Positions 57,560-64,000 of a stretch of DNA of 64,000 nucleotides are shown here, in pieces. The stretch is taken from NCBI GenBank assembly GCA_947069175.1, contig CAMTDV010000017.1, positions 34,543,126 through 34,607,125 on the forward strand, read 5' to 3'. Numbering within the stretch: the first letter of the stretch is position 1; the number at the start of each line of letters is the position of its first letter. The notes beneath the pieces were generated by a model. It was not told where the DNA came from, did no database searches, and saw only the letters and a list, made by a program, of their open reading frames with translations. This DNA is from Scalesia atractyloides (lineage: Eukaryota > Streptophyta > Magnoliopsida > Asterales > Asteraceae). Both the position numbers and the translations under genes were made by a program.

Positions 57560-60500
57560 TTATCTATATCTACACTATATTATAATATGTTTCATAAGCA
57601 TCCTGGAAAAATTATGTAACTACAATTAGTACAATCTATAATGTTTATGATATATTATAACGTGTTTCATAAGGATTTGGAAAAATTAAATAATTACAAT
57701 ACAATCTATAATGTTTATGGTACAATCTTAATTAGCTTAGCAAAAGGACAAAATTGTCGTTTAACATGAGTATTAAATTAATAAAAGGGTAAATTACACC
57801 TTTCGTCCTTTATGTTTATATCTGATTGCAATAGATGCACTTTAACTTTAATAATTACAGTCGCATTGTTTTATTTGTAAAAAACATTACACTATACGTC
57901 TTTTAGCACTAACCTACTTAAAATTTTCAGTTATTACACAAACAACATATCTAGCTTATCGGTAAAGTCTTATGATGAAGAGTTCAACTTTTCATGGCAA
58001 AGAGGTCTACCAAGTAAGCTAACCGAATTTAAGAATCCCAACCGAAGTTTTGTGTACCACAAACTAGCCTTTGTTGGTATTACACAAAACCCAGTGGGGA
58101 TATAGCGGTGGTGCATAAAAACTCGGTTGGGGTTCTTATATTTTGTTAGAAAAAAAGACGTATTGTTAGAGTAAGTAGGTGGTATAGATTAGGTCTTATT
58201 GAATGTTAAGTGTTAACGTACATTATTAATTAGCTGGAAATTTTGTGTGCGCATTGAAACTTCCGTATTGACTTACATATTCTGTGTGCCTCTATAAGTT
58301 CTTTTTCGAGCATAATATATGTTCATATTAGGTCAAAGAAGTTGAAAATCCTATTGTTTGTTTGTTAGCTTTTTAATTTGTGTAAGCGTAACGTTTCTTA
58401 ACGACCTGTTTTATTTATGAGTCGCGTTTGTAAACTTATTTGGCGGGTCCTAAAATAATTTTGTACTTATTTTTTAATCATTACTATATAAGATAATATA
58501 GTCTAATTGATAATTTTTTGAAACTATTTTTACAATTAACTTAGCTAAACAGAACTTTTAATTTGATGAGATAATATACACTTAACCTCCCTCTCTTCTT
58601 CTTTATGAGCACTATTGGGTTGAACGATTGATCTTTTAAAGAGCACAATCTAACCCTAATCTATGAATGTATGATAAAAGGGATTTATTGATTTACCTTT
58701 TAAACTTTTCATATTTAAACATAAACTAATTAGGAAAGAGGCTAAATCATTGCAACATATTGTTCAATACAAGTTTATATTTATATCTATACTACTATAT
58801 AAAAGATTCGAGGAGGATCTTAAGACGTATAGTATTCATTTTGGTGCGTAAGGTACAAGTGATTTATCCAATAGTTCCTAATTTGTTCCCACTTCGCCTA
58901 ATTAAGACTTCATTTGATAATAAAATCCATTCATTTTCTTTCTTAACGAGTTCAAAGTCAAAGGTAATATTTACAAGATTTATTAATACTTCTAAACATT
59001 TTTAACACATTGCTTAGTTATAGAAAAACTAGAAAGTTTAAAGTTTTCAATACGTTCCTTGGTTGGCATCTTGAAGGTTTTTTCCATGTTTTTTGAAGTT
59101 ATTTTTGCCGCCTGTCACTCGACCCAACCCGAGTTAGTTTACGTTATGGCATAAAACTGAACCGAATCGCACACTACACATCCCTAAAATCATCAACCTA
59201 AATGATGTGTCCCCCAACGCATCCGCGGACACCCCACTAGTATGATCAAAAAGGTCCCAAGATTATACAAGACGGCTCTTCTAGGTTCATGCGGCAGCAA
59301 AAAGGCATGAACATAATGAAATAATGCCTTGCTGATGTTTCAACGAAAGTTTTCGTTCAAAAAAAAAAACATAAAGAAATAACGCATCCAATTTTGAATA
59401 AATACAGGCAATAAAATGAATGTATGATTACAAACTGGATTAAGAGCATTCACAGTAATATTTTTGAACATTGTTTTTGACCCAAGATCATACAAGACAA
59501 CTACTCTTCTAGGTTCATGGGGCAGCGAAAAGGCATGAACATGCACCTTATTTGTTCTGCCCCATTTTTATGCAGGTTTTAAAATGACTACAAAAAAAAC
59601 TGATGGCCTTGTTGTCCTTTTAATTTATATATTATAGAAATGAAGAGATTATTTGTTAAAAGTTTAAAAAAAGGAGACAACTGGTTTATATTGGGTGGGC
59701 TTTTTTATATGAGCTATAGACTTCTGTCAAGTGTTTTCAATCTTCCTTCACAAAAGGATATATTCACTTTAGTTTTTTATTTTTGCATTTTATACCCTAT
59801 TTAAATTAGAGCTCAATGTTTAAATATTTAGTAGAATTTAGGACATGTTAGAATCCATAGAAACACTAGTAAATCATATGATTTGAGTATAAGAATCATT
59901 CGAGTGTAAAAGTCTTTAGGATGCAAAGTGTAATATCCAGTACCTGGTAACGGATAAAAATACATGCAATAATCTAAAACCATACCATTCTTTCAAAATA
60001 GAAGTATTATTGATCTGATAACTTCTGAAATATGAAGAAAATTTACAATTAAGATGTGTTGTAAAAAAAATATCTATTAAAGTAAAAAATGACTTTTGTA
60101 TTCTGAACAGTAGCAGGTGAATGGTGATTCTGATGATGGCCAGTCGTTATTAGTTAGATAGCCAATCCTTTCTAGAAGATATATATATCCTAATCAATGT
60201 TATAAAACTAGGTCTAGAAGGCTGAGTACTCGAATAATTGCTACAAGGTACAGTGCCAACACGATATTCTTCAACTCCGCCAAATTACTAGGAATCGATC
60301 AAAGAGAGTCAATCTCGGGCAGAATTGGATTTAGTCGATCAACTTAGAACAAGTTTGACTTTAAGAAAAATAAAACATAATTTTTATGTCTATAATATTA
60401 ATGAATGAATATCAAACTTTAAAATACTTTAGTATTAGAGCATGCATCTTTTCTATTTATATTGATATTCACGTATTTTATTATAAACATTAGTAAAACT

Positions 60501-60840
60501 ATGATATTTAACATATAGAAAATTAACCCTCCATTCAAGTGTACCACTTCAGTAGGGGTTGTTCCTTTACCCAAAAATAACATTTTATTAGCAATCTATT
60601 GCACATAGATTCTTATGATGTAATTATGTTTCAGATGCATAACTACCTAAAGGCAACAAAAATCATATATTTTACTATATAGTACTACCCTTTTAAAGCA
60701 TTAACGTGAAACTGAAAACAAATAATAAAAACAAAAAATAAATAGAAAGGAAAACCCTTATAGACAAGTTAAATGAAAATTATCAAACTTGAAAAATCAG
60801 GCTTCAACTATTATTACCTCAATAATGATAAACGTAAAAT
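57560..60840. other. Gene-poor AT-rich DNA with small repeat remnants
   Basis: At 57785 a one-sided Mutator-like end GGGTAAATTACACCTTTCGT is present. At 58030-58135 the words AATCCCAACCGAAGTTTT and AAAACTCGGTTGGGGTT form an imperfect inverted repeat. At 59250-59310 and 59480-59540 a unit with TCTTCTAGGTTCATG and GCAGC(A/G)AAAAGGCATGAAC is repeated. I see no gene. Confidence 0.5.
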
Positions 60841-60843
60841 TAC

Positions 60844-63800
60844 TCATTTGCTGTCGGTGAAATCCGCATCAATAACATCTCCTTCAGGTCCCTTACTAGA
60901 AGACTCAGAGGACTGAGCCCCCGGTGCATCACCAGAAGTAGGATCCGCACCCGGTGCACCAGGCTGGTTGTACAGCGACTGTCCAAGCTGCATAACTTCT
61001 TGGTTAAGAGCAGCCATCGCGTCTTTTATGGTCTGTGTCGACCCACCAGATATAGCCTCCTTGAGCGATCCAAGTTTCTCCTCGACTTTTTCTTTAACAG
61101 CGGCTGGAACCTTATCTCCCAATTCTTTCAACTGTTTTTCCGTCTGGTAAACGACTGAATCCCCTTGATTCTTTGTGTCTATCGCGTCTCGTTTTTCCTT
61201 GTCTTCTTTTGCAAACTTCTCTGCTTCGTTAACCATTCTTTGTACCTGTTCATCACAATAGTCATAAGATTAAGCGTGAACAGAAAACTGAAAAAACCAA
61301 CCAGAACCAATTTAACCGAACCAAAATTTACAGTTCGGTTGCGGTTTTGCATTTTATGAAAACCGACAAAAAAATGAACCGAATAACCTAATGTCACTTT
61401 TAGTGTTTATTATATTTTGATTTATGAATATTAGTTTTATTCTTCAATGTTAAGTAGTTACAATAAAAACATTAGAATGTTTAGTTATCTTGGAAATGAT
61501 TTATTAACCATTGCCTACAAGAATTAACAAAATTTAACATACAAATTAAATCATTTTCAAAGTATTATTAAAAGAAATGTCTTAATAAAATTAAAAACTT
61601 TGGTGAAATATAAAAGTAGATTAGAAGATTAGGTTTATGTGAACTATCAATTAAAAAGGTTAAACATAATAACTTAAATTTAAACATCTAAGAAAGATTC
61701 TTAGATCTTGGATTATATTTTTTATTTTTGACTTAATTTTGTCCCAAAAACCGAAAAACCAAACCTAACTTTTACTCAAAAAAAAAAAAAAAACTGAAAC
61801 CGAGCGGTTTTCAATAACCGAAAACCAAACATTTTGGTTAAGGTTTCTGTTTTACCATAAAACCAAACCGAATCAGGCACCCCCCCACACAAGATCATGT
61901 ATCAAATTTGTCATATGGGTCAACCCAAACTCAGTGTGACCCGTTACCCAACCCACGATTTTGACAGCTAAAAAAAACAGAAAAAATTAGATACCTCATC
62001 ATTGGGAAGTGTGCTGGCGCCGGTAATGGTGATATCTTGCTTCTTTCCTGTGCCTTTATCAATGGCGGTGACAGACAAGATACCGTTTGCATCGATGTCG
62101 AACTTGACCTCGATTTGCGGGACACCACGTGGGGCAGGGGGGATTCCATCAAGTTTGAAGCTACCCAGAGACTTGTTGTCTCTTACAAATTCTCTTTCGC
62201 CTTGAAGAACGTTAATTTCGACACTTGTTTGACCATCAGCAGCTGTCGAGAAAACCTCTGACTTTGAAGTGGGAAGGGTTGTGTTTCTTGGGATAATCTT
62301 TGTCATCACACCACCAAGGGTTTCTAGACCAATGGATAGTGGTGTCACGTCAAGTAGAACAATATCACTCACATCTCCAGCCAAAACACCAGCCTGAAGA
62401 TCAACAAATAGCCACTTTCAAAACGAGTATCCAAACACCTAACAATATAAAGAAAACACAAATACGATCGATGAAAACAAGAATTAAGATATTGTACCTG
62501 AACTGCAGCTCCCAAGGCAACAACTTCATCAGGATTAACAGTAACATTTGGTTCCTTTCCGGTCAGACTCTTAACAACTTCCTGAACAGCTGGAATACGT
62601 GTTGAACCACCAACAAGTATCACTTCATCTAGATCACTGAACGAAAGCTTTGCATCTCTTAGAGAATTTTCAACTGGTTTTTTAAGCCTGAAAAAACCCC
62701 AAATTTATCATTTTTACGATCATATACTGACATGATATACTCCAAACAGAACATTGAAACTTGAAAAAATATAAATGTACCTATCCAGTAGATCTGAGCA
62801 CAATTCTTCAAACTTTGCCCTTGTAAGAGTGGTGTCAATGTGTTTGGGACCGTCATTTGTGGCAGTGATGAAAGGCAAGCTAGCAAGAAAAAGAAAACAA
62901 AAATCCATAAATTCATTTGCCATAAAAACAAAAAAAAATAGAATAAACAAACATGTTTCTAGTGATGTAGTTACCTAATATTTGCTTGTGTCAAAGTTGA
63001 AAGTTCCATTTTAGCCTTTTCGGCTGTCTCAGTCAAACGTTGTAAAGCTTGTTTGTCCTTAAGTAGATCTATGCCTTCGTCTTTCTTGAAACTTGCAGCA
63101 AGCCAATCTACTATTCTCTACAAGAATATACATTATATAAATGGATTTATAATAATTAGAATAAGGGTAATAGTAAATAAACATCATATTGGCTCAAAAA
63201 CAATACTAACCTTATCAAAATCGTCCCCACCAAGATGTGTATCTCCAGAAGTAGAAAGCACCTCAAATACTCCATCACCAACCTCAAGAACTATAACGAC
63301 AACATGAGAAACAAACATCAAAAAACAAGTTTAATAACATGTAAGTTAACATAAATGGATATTTACGCGATTAGACCTGCACAACACTAATTTCAAAATT
63401 CATAACCAATATGAATTCAAGATACACAACCTTAAACCCTTGCCCATATAAAAGTGTAACATAAATTCAAGATGCATAATCCTAAACCCTAATTTACATA
63501 AGTTCATGTTAACAAAATTATATTTTCCACTAAGCCTACTCTGATCATCATATGCCATATAATAATAATCAATATAGATAAATAACATAAAAACAAAGGA
63601 AAGATGGTTATCCCAAATCCCCTCACCTGAAACATCAAATGTACCACCTCCTAAATCAAACACCAATATAGTCTCATTATTCTTCCTCTCAAAACCATAA
63701 GCCAAAGAAGCTGCAGTAGGCTCATTAATAATCCTAAGAACTTCAAGACCAGCAATCCGACCCGCATCCTTCGTAGCCGTCCTTTGAGAATCATTAAAAT

Positions 63801-63879
63801 AAGCAGGCACAGTCACAACAGCCTTAGTAACCTTATCATTCAGAAACTTTGAAGCATCATCCACAAGCTTCCTCAAAAC
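60844..63879 (-). CDS. Stromal (chloroplast) Hsp70, 5' exons beyond window
   Basis: Hsp70 is an ATP-driven chaperone; stromal forms help protein import and folding in plastids. Minus-strand exons with clean GT-AG borders: 63879-63627, 63290-63211, 63117-62975, 62879-62781, 62687-62498, 62393-61995, 61245-60844 (stop TGA). They give about 521 codons. Visible motifs: VVTVPAYFNDSQRTATKDAG, RIINEPTAASLAYGFE, VFDLGGGTFDVS (phosphate loop), TSGDTHLGGDDFDK, ILVGGSTRIPAVQE, DIVLLDVTPLSIGLETLGGV, IEVKFDIDANGILSVTAIDK. The lid domain ends EGDVIDADFTDSK, the typical tail of stromal, not cytosolic, Hsp70 (cytosolic forms end EEVD). The transit peptide and the first ATPase exons lie to the right. No lesion is seen. 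Confidence 0.95.
61255..61890. repeat. AACCGAA/TTCGGTT-rich insertion in Hsp70 last intron
   Basis: The last intron (61246-61994) is longer than the others. It contains AACCGAACCAAAATTTACAG and ACAGTTCGGTTGCGGTTTTG on the left, and GAAACCGAGCGGTTTTCAAT, AACCGAAAACCAAAC and AAACCAAACCGAAT on the right. The pattern (short motif arrays at both ends, AT-rich middle) suggests a hAT-type non-autonomous element, but I could not fix its ends. Confidence 0.45.
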
Positions 63880-64000
63880 CTATCACACCAATCCACCATA
63901 AGCCAATACTCAATTCCACAATTCAACAATTCAACCTGGTTAATATTATCAAGTACTGCTCTGCAAATAAACCAAACGTTCAACGAACCGTTCGACGGTA

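Overview
This window reads as plant nuclear DNA from a eudicot. The spliced genes use GT-AG introns and encode a nuclear-encoded chloroplast-type Hsp70, a plant-type eEF1B-gamma pair and an SHMT6/7-like protein. LTR retrotransposons primed by initiator tRNA-Met, Ty1/copia, LINE, hAT and Mutator-like elements fill most of the rest. The family mix resembles Asteraceae, but that is an impression and not proven here.

Layout. 1-5608: the pol end of one Ty3/gypsy element and an internally deleted second one, sharing the LTR at 414-2865. That LTR carries an unusual array of tRNA-like hairpin modules. 5609-13428: an LTR fragment, then a minus-strand non-coding LTR element of LARD type, whose interior holds about 1 kb of degenerate minisatellite. 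13665-15415: a minus-strand FAR1/MULE-transposase pseudogene. 16723-19490: a minus-strand SHMT6/7-like gene with two lesions. 20165-21540: LINE debris and short tandem repeats. 21617-26420: two nested hAT elements, both with exact 8-bp target duplications; the inner one carries a nearly intact transposase. 26592-31952: a minus-strand copia element with a hAT MITE inside it, flanked by CGGGTATACCCG-rich DNA. 32692-35478: TIR elements. 35479-39243: the 3' half of a gypsy element with its LTR. 39594-42560: a NAM-associated/trihelix-like pseudogene split by a solo LTR with a perfect 5-bp duplication.

The gene-rich end follows. 44587-47529 and 48945-51537 are tandem eEF1B-gamma genes, each with a different frame-breaking change in the GST-like N-terminal half. 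Their last 171 bp of coding end are identical. 51803-52901 is a broken two-domain small heat-shock protein gene. 52962-56051 holds two Mutator-like elements; one carries a fragment of a Ycf45/SPD1-like gene. 60844-63879 (continuing off the right edge) is a stromal Hsp70 gene on the minus strand.

The host genes are housekeeping functions (translation elongation, one-carbon metabolism, chaperones) and do not form one pathway. The most unusual structure is the tRNA-like hairpin array in the LTR at 1258-1830, where base changes on opposite arms compensate each other. Second are clusters of short palindromes upstream of the TATA box in four different LTRs. Frameshifts were judged from this single sequence, so assembly errors cannot be excluded.
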